Notes under the pieces: generated by a model
The model's input: the letters and a program-made list of their open reading frames with translations, nothing else
Told to the model about the DNA's origin: nothing
The model's database searches: none
Assembly (NCBI RefSeq): GCF_003144245.1
Contig: NW_020289985.1
Coordinates: forward strand, 496,001-560,000
Direction of reading: 5' to 3'
Length of the DNA stretch: 64,000 bases
DNA from: Jaminaea rosea
Taxonomy: Eukaryota; Basidiomycota; Exobasidiomycetes; Microstromatales
Translations under genes and position numbers: made by a program
Shown here: in pieces, positions 9,212 to 18,312 of the stretch
Position numbering within the stretch: the stretch's first letter is position 1
Layout: the number at the start of each line of letters is the position of its first letter

Positions 9212-10788
9212 CTAGACATCCTCCTCCTCTGCATTCGCCACGATCACATGATCAGTGCCTCTGGCCATCCTCTTAACGCTATCGGCTTCCGCAGCGCCGC
9301 CGCCTGCCGCCGAGCGTGCCTCAACCGTGGCGTCACCGGCATCTAGCGTGTTGAGATGCTCACGGTCATGACGTACAAGCACAGCGCATCCAGAGCAGGA
9401 GCATCTTGGATTCCCCGCACAGCAGGACGGGCCGTACTGACGGCAGCAGTTGCAGACTAGACTACGTGAGAGAAGGACCTGGTCCAAGGTCGCATCACTC
9501 AGGTCAACGCCAGACATGTCCCGGCTGCCGAGCTCTACCGCTCCCTGGCCAGGAGCCTGAGCGTTGCTGCCCCGTACGAATGTGTCCTTCTTACCGAGAG
9601 AAGATTGTTGCTTGCTAAATCCGGATACCGCAGCGGTGCGAGGGACGTTGTCTCGAGGCTGAGGAGGAGAAGGAAGTCGCAACTCGCCACGAGCGCTGAC
9701 GGGAGGATTATCGCAAGTACCGCACGAGCAGAATGGATTGTGCCCACAGCAGACTGATGTCGATGCTGACTTGCAACATCCACAGAAGCCAGTTTGGCGT
9801 ACGAGGAGGAGAGGATCTTCTGACGCGTCACGGGTGCTTTGGGAATTGGGCTCTTCGCTTCCTACAGGAAGCCGCGTGACGACGTCTTCTGTCAGCGCGG
9901 CAACAGCCGCGCTTCCGCATTCTGAACAAGTGCACCACCTGGTCAACAGGAGGAACCGGCGTACCTTTGGCGTCAGTCAACAAGTACACTATTGACGACG
10001 AGGGACGCCCGATTTTCTCACCATGGCTTGCCCGAACAACAGTCTGTACTGGATTTCGTCTTGCAACACGTACAAAAGGTCGAATTGTCCTTCCATCTAG
10101 AGTTGAGAATGGTCTTCTTGAAGTGCTGACTCGTCTCGTCGTCGAGTAATGTCCCTTTGACTGCGGCGCGTCCCGGAGTGCTCTTCCCGCTGACAGCGGC
10201 AGGAGTGGAGCGCGCACTGAGCTCCGTTTCATCCGGATGATCGCTGTTTCCGGCGGACCTAGAGCTAGCCTGAGTCATGCCAGATAACTGTCGACCTTGG
10301 TCTTCGGCACACGAGAGGGAGTCGCTACGAGCCTGAGTGGGGGCAGAGCAGGGAATGCGGAGCATCACGATGGTGAGCCGGGGTGCGAGGAGAAGTCACG
10401 GCCGCTGCAGAGGGCTTCCCACCTGAAGAGGGTGTTCAGCACGCCCGGACTCGTCATGATGGCCCCGAGAGGAGGCGATGGCGATGGACGAAGTGCGAGG
10501 ATGTTCTTCGATGCGAGGAGCGACGCCGGCTTCATCAACCCGATCGAGACTGTCGGAGCCCCGCCAAGGCAGGGCAGCCACGGACAAGGCGATGACGAGG
10601 CCAATGGTGAGCGTCCAAGAAGCCTCGAGGCGAATGGAGGAAAGGCGCATGACAGAAGCGTTGTGGGGTGCGCGATTGCTCGTGTGGTGATGGTCGCTGG
10701 AGGAGGGTTGCTTGGTAGGGTAAGCAGGAGAGGTTGCATCTCGAGCGACGAGGCTGGATTGGCTAGCTCGCTGTAGGTCAATGGGCAA
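9212..10788 (-). CDS. Type II membrane protein with three cysteine-rich modules
   Basis: Three exons (10423-10788, 10022-10332, 9212-9938; introns of 90 and 83 nt) give 467 residues with frames matching at both junctions. A single hydrophobic segment (SWTLTIGLVIALSVAALPW) near residues 58-76 acts as signal anchor. The rest is disordered apart from three copies of one module: CTCCKTKSSTDCCSGKP..CTCSEC (split by intron 2), CGCCKSASTSVCCGHNPFC, and CNCCRQYGPSCCAGNPRC. The shared pattern is C-x-C-C-x6/7-C-C-x5/6-C-x-C-x2-C, with a conserved Asn/Lys-Pro before the fifth cysteine group. Eight cysteines per module suggest metal binding or a disulfide knot, depending on topology. I do not recognise the module from a named family. 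Function is unknown. Confidence 0.62.
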
Positions 10789-10980
10789 AGGGAGGGCAAG
10801 AGGTCTCCGGATCGAAATGTTAGAGACTCACGGCAAATGCTGGGCAAAGGGTAAAGCGCACAGGCCATCACATTGCTTTTACTGTCTGAAATGACCACTA
10901 TCATTTAGCAAGCGGCACCATATCTCGTGGCGACGCTGCAGGACTGCTCATACCGTGGCAATAAAGAGAGACTCTAAAGT

Positions 10981-11543
10981 ATTGAGCTAAAGGTGGGGGA
11001 GGCAGACTGCCTCGAGAATGGGGTCGGCAGGAGGAGGGAGCGCTCTCCGAGCGTCGATGCTGGCTTGTGTAGCAGCCGACGCGGTGGTCCTGACTGCTTG
11101 GTCCTCCTTGGCAGCAGGGCGAAGATGCGCTGTAGGCTTTGAGCGGCAGTAGCGAGACCGATTTCGAGCATGAAGCCCTTGAGAGCTTCGAAGTCCTGCT
11201 CCGCCAAGGAAATGATGAGGTCGCTCGATAAGTCTCGTGGCGCGACGCGGAACCTGACTTTGTAGAGCGCCGATTTCACTCCTCGTGGCATCAACGCCTG
11301 AAGAGCTCTCTCCTCCCTGCGACTGAGTCGCGCACCCAACACCAAGCAGCGTGCTAATCCAGGTGCCCAGTTGTAGAGGAGCTCGCCGGCTGTGATCAGC
11401 TTCTTCCTCGTGACGTGCAATACCTGGACCGCAGCCTCTTGGAATTCTCGCGCGCTTGCTAGCTTGTGAGAAGTGAGCTCGAGGCTTTGGGCGTTGTCGC
11501 CCCGAGCGAGAGCGGAATGATGAGCGAATTGGGTTCTCAGCAT
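10981..11543 (-). CDS. Downstream paralogous ORF of a tandem pair, probably decayed at its 3' end
   Basis: An ORF from the ATG at 11543 runs to a stop near 10974. Its start codon overlaps the stop of the upstream paralog in the sequence ATGCTGA. The peptide aligns by eye with residues about 95-280 of that neighbour: an N-terminal helix (FQEAAVQVLHVTRKKL), LARCLVLGARLSRREERALQ, then FMLEIGLATAAQSLQRIFAL. After RIFALLP the frame that resembles the neighbour (ASAATQASIDARRALPPP) continues one base out of frame to 10987, so the two copies differ there by a single-base length change. Copy two lacks the first 80 or so residues of copy one. It may be a truncated gene copy, the second half of one gene joined by an unseen intron, or a relic. 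No known domain. Confidence 0.45.
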
Positions 11544-12385
11544 CGTGATTCTGGCTGCTTGAACGCCGTTGAGGGAGACACGTATGTACGAGCATCGATG
11601 CTGGCTTGGAAAGCAGCCGACGCGGCGATCCTGTCTGCTTGCTCTTGCTCTGGCACCACGGCGAAGATGCGCTGCAGGCTTTGAGCTGTAGAGACGGAAA
11701 GAGGCAGCCGCTTGATCTGCAGCTTGATAGGGTACGACCCGTTTCCGTCTGCACGTCCAACCTCCAGGACAAGGCAGCGGTACTTCGGCATGTCTGCCTC
11801 CATACACGACACGACGAAGTCCTCTTCTGGCGAGGGCGTAGAGAGTCGGCGCAGGCGGCAGACAACTTCGCCCACGTCGGCGCCGGGGAACAGCTCTTGG
11901 ATTCGGCGTCGGTCGTCTTTGCTGATGCCGGATCCCAGAACTGACGATGTACCCGATAAGGTGAAGTCCCACCTGTACTGCATCTCATTAGCCCAGAACA
12001 GCTCCGCCCTCGTGCTCCTCATCGCCGCCACTGCCCGCTGATGGAAGCGCTTTGCCTTGGTCAGCTGCGCGATGGCAAAGAAGGCGGTAGTGACCCAAGT
12101 GGCGACGGTGACGGCGTATTCGGCCTTGATGACGTCGGCCTCTGCAGCGCGAGCGAGCTGGAGTACGGTCTTGTACCTCTCGTCGACGATGCCAAAGGGA
12201 GACACAGCACCATCAGGACCGTCGAGGCAGAGCGTCGCATTGGCGCCAAGGACAGCAGGCATTTGGAGCAAGCCGTAGTCCGCCCGCACTGTGACCATCT
12301 CTTCTTGCAGCTGGAACGCCCCCAAGCCCCGGCAGAGGACAGGTCCGTAGACGGCCAGGCGCACCGCCCTGTGCTCGTGCGACAT
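11537..12385 (-). CDS. Uncharacterised protein, upstream member of tandem pair
   Basis: An intronless ORF of 282 residues (MSHEHRAVRLAVYGP to ...FKQPESRC). It has a moderately hydrophobic helix (TWVTTAFFAIAQL), two charged helical stretches and a C-terminal module TAQSLQRIFAVVPE...ASAAFQASIDAR that recurs in the ORF just downstream. The DNA of that module is about 83 percent identical by eye between 11055-11140 and 11599-11686. No signal peptide and no catalytic motif are apparent. I recognise no family. Upstream exons cannot be excluded, since nothing fixes 12385 as the true start beyond being the first ATG. Confidence 0.5.
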   Translation of the reverse strand: MSHEHRAVRLAVYGPVLCRGLGAFQLQEEMVTVRADYGLLQMPAVLGANATLCLDGPDGAVSPFGIVDERYKTVLQLARAAEADVIKAEYAVTVATWVTTAFFAIAQLTKAKRFHQRAVAAMRSTRAELFWANEMQYRWDFTLSGTSSVLGSGISKDDRRRIQELFPGADVGEVVCRLRRLSTPSPEEDFVVSCMEADMPKYRCLVLEVGRADGNGSYPIKLQIKRLPLSVSTAQSLQRIFAVVPEQEQADRIAASAAFQASIDARTYVSPSTAFKQPESRC

Positions 12386-13389
12386 TTTGCCGTCGACGTC
12401 GCTGGCTTAGCTCAGCACCAAGGTCATCTTGCGCTTGCACAGGAGATACACCACCTGTGCTCGTGCTGGCGAGGAGGCCGCTGAGCTACAGTGTCGCTAT
12501 CGACGTGGCCGACATGCTGTGATTGGGTGCTGAGCATGGCCTTGCGTTGACGATGCTTCCGCCGGTGAAGGCGGGCGTGTGCGACTGCTTACAGTACCCC
12601 GTTCCCAATGAGAGGGTGGCTGCGGCGAGGGTGCGACATGGTGAGGATACGACGCCGAATGATCAGACGAAGTGCTTCGTGTTGGGTGGTTGTGGAGGTG
12701 GGAGAGGGTGAGGGTGCCGTGTATGCTGGTGGTGTGTAAGTGAAGAAGCGGTGCTTGAGGTGAGGAAGTGTGCCGAGGAGTTGCGAGGAATAGGGTTGAC
12801 CAGGAGGATGATTTGGTATATCTGAGAAGATGGAAGATGACGAGCACGAAGAGTAGTGAGGATGGATGTGGGCGAGTGCTCAGCAGGAGTGGGAGGGTCG
12901 GACTGAAGGCCACCCAACGCCAGGCCACGTGGCCTGGCTTGGCTGCTCTCCCTTCTCGCCCACCCTCCCTCCTCGCCTACGCTAGCTTAGCCTTGTCTTT
13001 GTGCACCGACTACGGCACGGCCCGCAAGAAACGGAGATGGAGACGATGGCGATGATGGTCAGGAGAACAAAGCGGTCGACAAAGCTCAATTGGCTGTGTT
13101 GTTGCTGGCATACCTCCGCTCGATCCGCTCGTCGAGTCCTGGGTCGTCACGGCGCCATCGCGGCCCGCGCAGGGAGTAACGGCGACGCGGCTCATGATGA
13201 GGTCCGGGGCGGCTCGACGGTGGTCTCTACGAATCATCCCTGGGTCGTGTGGAGCACCGCCGACACGATCGAGCGAGGGTGTGCGACCCAGCAGCTGGAT
13301 CATCGGTCAGCAACGTGTTTCCATCGAACCCACCTCATCATCTCTTCAGCTCTCTTCTCTCTTCCTTTGCCTACCTTTGCACCGTCGCG
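12386..13389. other. Intergenic kilobase, no supported gene
   Basis: It lies between the divergent uncharacterised ORF and the GH5 gene. Small open frames on both strands are Ser/Pro/His- or Arg-rich and change composition without structure. The last 80 bases before 13390 are pyrimidine-rich, as expected for the GH5 leader. Confidence 0.5.
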
Positions 13390-15221
13390 ATGCTCCTTCT
13401 CCCTTCATTCTTGCCGCTGACGGTAGTCCTCGTTGCCCTCGGGCGTGCCTGCCTGGCTGATAGCCTCAACGCTAGCCTCGGGCATGAGCCTCGCGACCTT
13501 CTTGCTCCTCGGAAGCTGCCGGATGCCGATGGCAACAAGTATCGCTTCAAGTTCGGCGGTCCTACCCTGAAGGGTGATACGCTCTTTGGTGTGGGCATAG
13601 GTAGCTGGTGAGTCCAGGGGATTCGGAGATCGCTACCAGAAATTTCACTGACATCCGCTCCCGCCGTGCCCAGGCTGGTCCTCGAATCCTTCATCACGCC
13701 CAGCATATTTGATCAAAGCGGCAAAGATGGGAAAGCGGTGTGAGGACCCTCGCCGCTGCTCTGTCACTCATATCGTGTCTGGTGACTTATCTCCTTGTAC
13801 CCGCGCAGGTATGACGAATGGACCTTTGTCGACGCCGTCGGCGCTCAAAAGGCCACCCAGATCCTGCGAGACCACCACGACAAATGGATCACCGAGGACG
13901 ACTTTCGACTCATGAAGGAGTACGGCCTCAATGCTGCGCGCATTCCCATCGGGTACTGGGCATTTGATGTTCAGCCCGGTGAGAGCTATCTCAAGCTCGA
14001 TCAGTGGGCTATGCTGCTACGTGCTTGCGAGTGGGCGCAGAAGCATGGCATCAAGGTCATCGTGGACCTGCATGGCGCGCCGGGCAGTCAGAATGGTAAG
14101 CAAGCCAGGATGAACAGGTTCCTGCACCATGTCTCTGACGTGATACCTCCTCGCGCCAGGCTACGATCACTCCGGCCATCGAGGCGCCCTCAATTGGTGA
14201 GTGCGGCAATGAGCTGCCCCATCCCCTACCCCCCTCTTGCTAATCCTGCCCCCTCATGCCCGCACACAGGGACAAGCAGCAAAGCAACATCGACCGCACC
14301 CTCGCCATCATCCGCACCATGGCCACCGAGTTCTCCCAAGCAAAATGGGCAGACACGATCATCGCCCTCGAGTTGCTCAACGAGCCCAAAGGCGTCGACA
14401 TGGCCAAGCTCAAGAAGTTCTACCAAGACGCCTACCACGAGATTCGCTCGAGGGGCAACTTGGCGGTGGTACTGAGCGATTCGTTCATGGGAGTCGGCAA
14501 CTGGAACGACACTCTACCCTACCCGCAATACGAAGGAGTGCTCATCGACCCACACATATACTTTCTCTTTACGGCTGCGGACCTCAAGCTCGACCCCAAA
14601 GTACGCGCCTATCGCATGTGCAGCCATGTCGCTCAGTTCAAACAGATCAACAGCGAGCACCACTGGATCATGACGGGCGAGTGGTCCCCGGCTTCGACCG
14701 ACTGCGCGATCAACATCAACGGCCGTCAAGCCGGCTCGCGCTACGACGGCAGCTACAAGGGCGGAGGCAACAATAATGGCGCCGTGCAGAACGCCAACAT
14801 CGGATCGTGCGCGCCTTGGAGGGGCTCGGCGAGCAAATGGAGCCAAGCGCAAAAAGACGATCTGGCTCGATGGTGGGAGACGGGTATGGATGCCTATTAC
14901 TCTGGGGCAGGCGGATTCTTTTGGGCTTGGAAGACGGAGGATGGGACGGCAGAAGACTTTAGCTACGTAGCCGGGGTCAAGAATGGGTGGATCCCGAAAA
15001 ATCCTCGTGCCAGGCCGCATGGCTTTCATTGCCCAGGCGTCAAGGAGGAAGGGGCCATCAATCTGAGCAACGGTAGTAGCGATGGTGGGACGACGGGGAA
15101 GTCGCAGGCTTCGATGGCTAAGCGTGGGGTTGGTGGTATCGCGGCCAGGTCTTCGTACGTGCCCTGCAGCATTTTCGGCTCGACGTTGATCGTCGGCGGA
15201 TTGATTCTGCTTTTCATGTGA
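13390..15221 (+). CDS. Secreted, GPI-type GH5 exo-beta-1,3-glucanase, five exons
   Basis: Exons 13390-13607, 13674-13739, 13809-14095, 14160-14196 and 14270-15221 encode 519 residues. The fourth exon is only 37 nt. A signal peptide (MLLLPSFLPLTVVLVALGRA) opens the protein. Family landmarks of fungal exo-1,3-glucanase (GH5, subfamily 9 type) follow: GIGSWLVLESFITPSIF, ARIPIGYWAF, VDLHGAPGSQNG across intron 3, LELLNEP with the acid/base Glu near residue 241, and MTGEWSP with the nucleophile Glu near 340. GGFFWAWKTED is the usual late motif. The C-terminus is Ser/Gly-rich and ends in a hydrophobic tail (STLIVGGLILLFM), suggesting a GPI anchor. The enzyme should trim or remodel beta-1,3-glucan at the cell wall. 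Each splice restores a conserved motif, so the model is well supported. Confidence 0.9.
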
Positions 15222-15680
15222 GCGTACAGCGTACGCTGGACATCATTTTGCTTTCTCTTTTCGCTACTTTTGCTTTTCATGCTGCGCCTAGCGATGTATT
15301 CACGTCGTCGATCTCCTTCCTCGCCCGCTGATTGATCTCGCCGCCGCGATCGGCTCGAATGACTGTTGCCCTCCTTGTCTCCAATCACCCACTTTCTCCC
15401 GCCTGCGTTGAGGCCGCAACGCATGTTCGGCATTCGAAGCTTGGCAAGAAGCCTGCCCCGGAGCAAGCAATGGCTTGACCAAGGGAGATCCTTGACCTCA
15501 TCTGACCATCTTCATTTCTTTTCTTCCTCTGCGCTGGTCTGGGCATCGTACAGCGACATTTGTACCGTATCCCAACGATTGATGCCTATTCTCGAGGCCC
15601 AGGAGCGCCGGTCCTGACCTGGTCACGAGCTCAAATCGCCCACTTCTCACTCTTCTGGACCTCGTCTTTCTGCGCCGAGA
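15222..15680. other. Intergenic, 3' region of GH5 and leader of next gene
   Basis: No coding pattern is supported. It is an ordinary spacer between two plus-strand genes with a pyrimidine-rich end. Confidence 0.5.
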
Positions 15681-18245
15681 ATGGCCTTCTTTCTTCCCCC
15701 ACCTCCGCCCCACGCCGGCGCCTACGCTCCGCCGTCTACAGCACAACGACGGCGTAGCAGCTCTGAGCCGCCCATAAGCACAACATCGAAGCTGTGGCGA
15801 GTAGCGAGCTCAGATACCACACAGAATGATGCGCCCATAGCGTCTGCGATTCAACGAGGTAGCGGCTCGCAAGTGTCGCTGGATAAGCTGCTGCGATCGC
15901 CTCCCTCAAATGATGCTGCAGTCGTGGGAAGCGCTGCGGTCGCCATTGCTAAGAGGTCCACCGTACGGGCTGGGCGTGGTACCGGCGCCAGGACGACATA
16001 CTCAACACCTGCCGAGCGACAGCCCACATCGCCCAGGTGCCATGTTCATCAGCCGCAGCAAGTCTCCTTCTTGGCACACGTCAGAATCGCCTCCAGCCCG
16101 CCGAGGAGTGAGCTCGTCAGCGCCAAGAGCCCAGCTACGGAACGAGCAGCCGTGAATGCGGCAGAGTCACCTAGCCAGCTCAAGGGCAATTCACCATCGT
16201 CATCCCGACTCAGCACGCCCATCACCAAGCGCTCCAGGTGGCAACTACGCCCCTCGATCGCACCCAGCTCGAGCGATGCCGCAACCTCTTCGCACATCGG
16301 CGAAAGTCCAGTCAGCCCAGCTTCGCCAAACGCATACATGAGCCTCCTTGCCAGAGCTCGCTTACCGCCAAGACCGGGTTCCTCATCCTCGCTCTCGTCT
16401 GTCGTCAGAAGGAAGAAGCACCGCTCGACATCGCCGGCTCCAAAGCGCAGCATCAATCACTGTGAGCCCATGCCGGGGCAGGTGGGCTTTCCTGAGGGGT
16501 ACATAGTGGCGAGGTTACATCCTGACGGGTCTTCGACGTCTAGACCACAGTCAGCGCGCTCAAGAGGTGCTATACCCAGCTTCGACGGCCTCTTTCGTCC
16601 AGCCAAGCCGCAGGACCTTGCGAAGCCCAAGAGCAGTTTCTATCCGGGCACGCTGATTCTCGTCCGAGGCGAAGAGGAGGGCCGGCGTATGGCTGCCAGG
16701 CAAGAGAAAGAGGACTTCGCCCACGAGCTTCAGCGCAGCGACACTTTCTCGAAGGCGCGAAGCAAGAGAAGCGCGGCGCTCACTGCTAAGCTCAAGGAGA
16801 GTATCGAGAACTTCTTTTATGTGGATATCGAGCCAGCGGAGCGCAGTGGGAGGGAGGCTCAACAGGTTAGAGAACAGAAGCAGCGAAGGCGAGCGAATAG
16901 CACAACCGGATCAAGTTCACATGCGCAGCATCATGCGTCACCAGCTTTTGAAGGATTGCCCGCTCATGCAGAGCAAGGCGAACGAGCTGAGCACAATGAA
17001 TCAGCAGTGCGAATGGAAGCCCATTCGACACCTCCGACTTCACCAACGATACCGTCGCGCAAGGTCTCTGCTCGACCTGCTACAGCTCCATCATGGCAGA
17101 CAGCTCCATTGAGCTCTGCAGACGCCACCAGCCAAATTCGCACTGGCGAGCCGACCTCTGCGACTCAGCTGCGGCAAGCCTTTTCCGAGCGTCACGAGCC
17201 AGTCGCGGTCAGAGAGTCCGCAACAGGCGATACAACAGAGCCTATAATCCTGGAAAACCAGCCCATCATTCTCTGGTCAGGCTACACTTCGCATTCCACC
17301 TCTTCCGCATCTTCCGGCTCCTCTCGCCGCTCAACCTCCTCCTCCTCCTCATCACCGTCATCCCCCGCCGCTACCTCAGGGCGCGACACGCTCAAGGACT
17401 CCAGGGAACTGATAAGCGCCAAAATGCAAGAGGAAGAGGCAAAGTCGCCTCGAGTCGTCTCTCGATCTCAGCACCTCAAAGAAGTCGCATCGAGGGACGG
17501 ACTTGCAGGCCTGGTGCGACTGGCAGTTAAGAACGTCGCGAGGGGTGCGAGGAGGGGAATGAGACCGAGGACGCCTGCCCCTTCACTTGGACCAGATACG
17601 GTACAAAGTGGTGCACTTTCCGTAGCGAATCAAATTCATGAGCAAGGTAGGCACGATGACCTGCTCAACGGTGGTATTGCACGTGATCAAGAGGACAGGC
17701 GAGAGACACCGCCGCCCTTGCCACCAAAGCCGAAGCTCAGGCTCGACACTCAGCTGCAGGGCCAGCGGCAAGGCGATGAAGAGATTGAGGGGAGATCAGC
17801 AATTGACGAAGGGCGCGGGAGCCGGCGCGATCACAAACGCTCAAAGCAGAACAACAACCAAAGGCTCACTCCCCGACCCAAGCGCGAGGTACGCATCGTC
17901 GTTCAGCCGGAGAGGCTGGGTCGACCGAGCACTGCGCTCGCTCATCTGTCGAGTCATGGTGGCGAGGCTCAAGCAGGCAAAGCAGGCGCGCAATTGCAAT
18001 CGCAATCGAAGGAAGTCCTCATTCAGGAGGAAGCGCGTCATCGAGCGGATAGATGCACAGCAGCTAGCGACGAGCTGACAGCCGCAGTCGAGCTCGCACT
18101 CTCGTCTACGGGCCACGATGAAGCAGAGGGTAATCCCGTAAGCAGAGGCACGAAGAGCTCGCCCACCGTCCTCGCGCTGAACGGCAAGCTACCCGTCAAA
18201 CCGAGACGCACACCATGGGATTGGCCCGGTGACGCGGGATGCTGA
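15681..18245 (+). CDS. Large disordered Ser/Arg-rich protein of unknown function
   Basis: An uninterrupted ORF of 854 residues beginning MAFFLPPPPPHAGAYAPP. Nearly the whole chain is Ser/Thr/Pro/Arg-rich and predicted disordered by eye, with a Ser run near residues 540-565 and many SP/TP sites. Short ordered-looking pieces include SRGAIPSFDGLFRP, TLILVRGEEEGRRMAARQ, LTAKLKESIENFFYVDIEP (a possible helix) and the C-terminal motif KPRRTPWDWPGDAGC. No signal peptide, transmembrane helix or catalytic motif is visible. The length without stops and the biased but stable codon pattern argue that it is a real gene. A cytoskeletal or signalling scaffold would fit such composition, but this is speculation. 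It converges with MCM10, leaving only 67 bp. Confidence 0.65.
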   Translation: MAFFLPPPPPHAGAYAPPSTAQRRRSSSEPPISTTSKLWRVASSDTTQNDAPIASAIQRGSGSQVSLDKLLRSPPSNDAAVVGSAAVAIAKRSTVRAGRGTGARTTYSTPAERQPTSPRCHVHQPQQVSFLAHVRIASSPPRSELVSAKSPATERAAVNAAESPSQLKGNSPSSSRLSTPITKRSRWQLRPSIAPSSSDAATSSHIGESPVSPASPNAYMSLLARARLPPRPGSSSSLSSVVRRKKHRSTSPAPKRSINHCEPMPGQVGFPEGYIVARLHPDGSSTSRPQSARSRGAIPSFDGLFRPAKPQDLAKPKSSFYPGTLILVRGEEEGRRMAARQEKEDFAHELQRSDTFSKARSKRSAALTAKLKESIENFFYVDIEPAERSGREAQQVREQKQRRRANSTTGSSSHAQHHASPAFEGLPAHAEQGERAEHNESAVRMEAHSTPPTSPTIPSRKVSARPATAPSWQTAPLSSADATSQIRTGEPTSATQLRQAFSERHEPVAVRESATGDTTEPIILENQPIILWSGYTSHSTSSASSGSSRRSTSSSSSSPSSPAATSGRDTLKDSRELISAKMQEEEAKSPRVVSRSQHLKEVASRDGLAGLVRLAVKNVARGARRGMRPRTPAPSLGPDTVQSGALSVANQIHEQGRHDDLLNGGIARDQEDRRETPPPLPPKPKLRLDTQLQGQRQGDEEIEGRSAIDEGRGSRRDHKRSKQNNNQRLTPRPKREVRIVVQPERLGRPSTALAHLSSHGGEAQAGKAGAQLQSQSKEVLIQEEARHRADRCTAASDELTAAVELALSSTGHDEAEGNPVSRGTKSSPTVLALNGKLPVKPRRTPWDWPGDAGC

Positions 18246-18312
18246 GGCAACATCGCGTTGAGAATAGAAGGCCGAGAACGCGGATAGTCTTCCGGCAAAT
18301 GCATTAGCAAAG

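Noticed and set aside
12497-12928. 143-codon minus-strand ORF with hydrophobic start
   Set aside because: Ser/His/Pro-rich, no homology or splice partner; composition reflects local CT-rich DNA.
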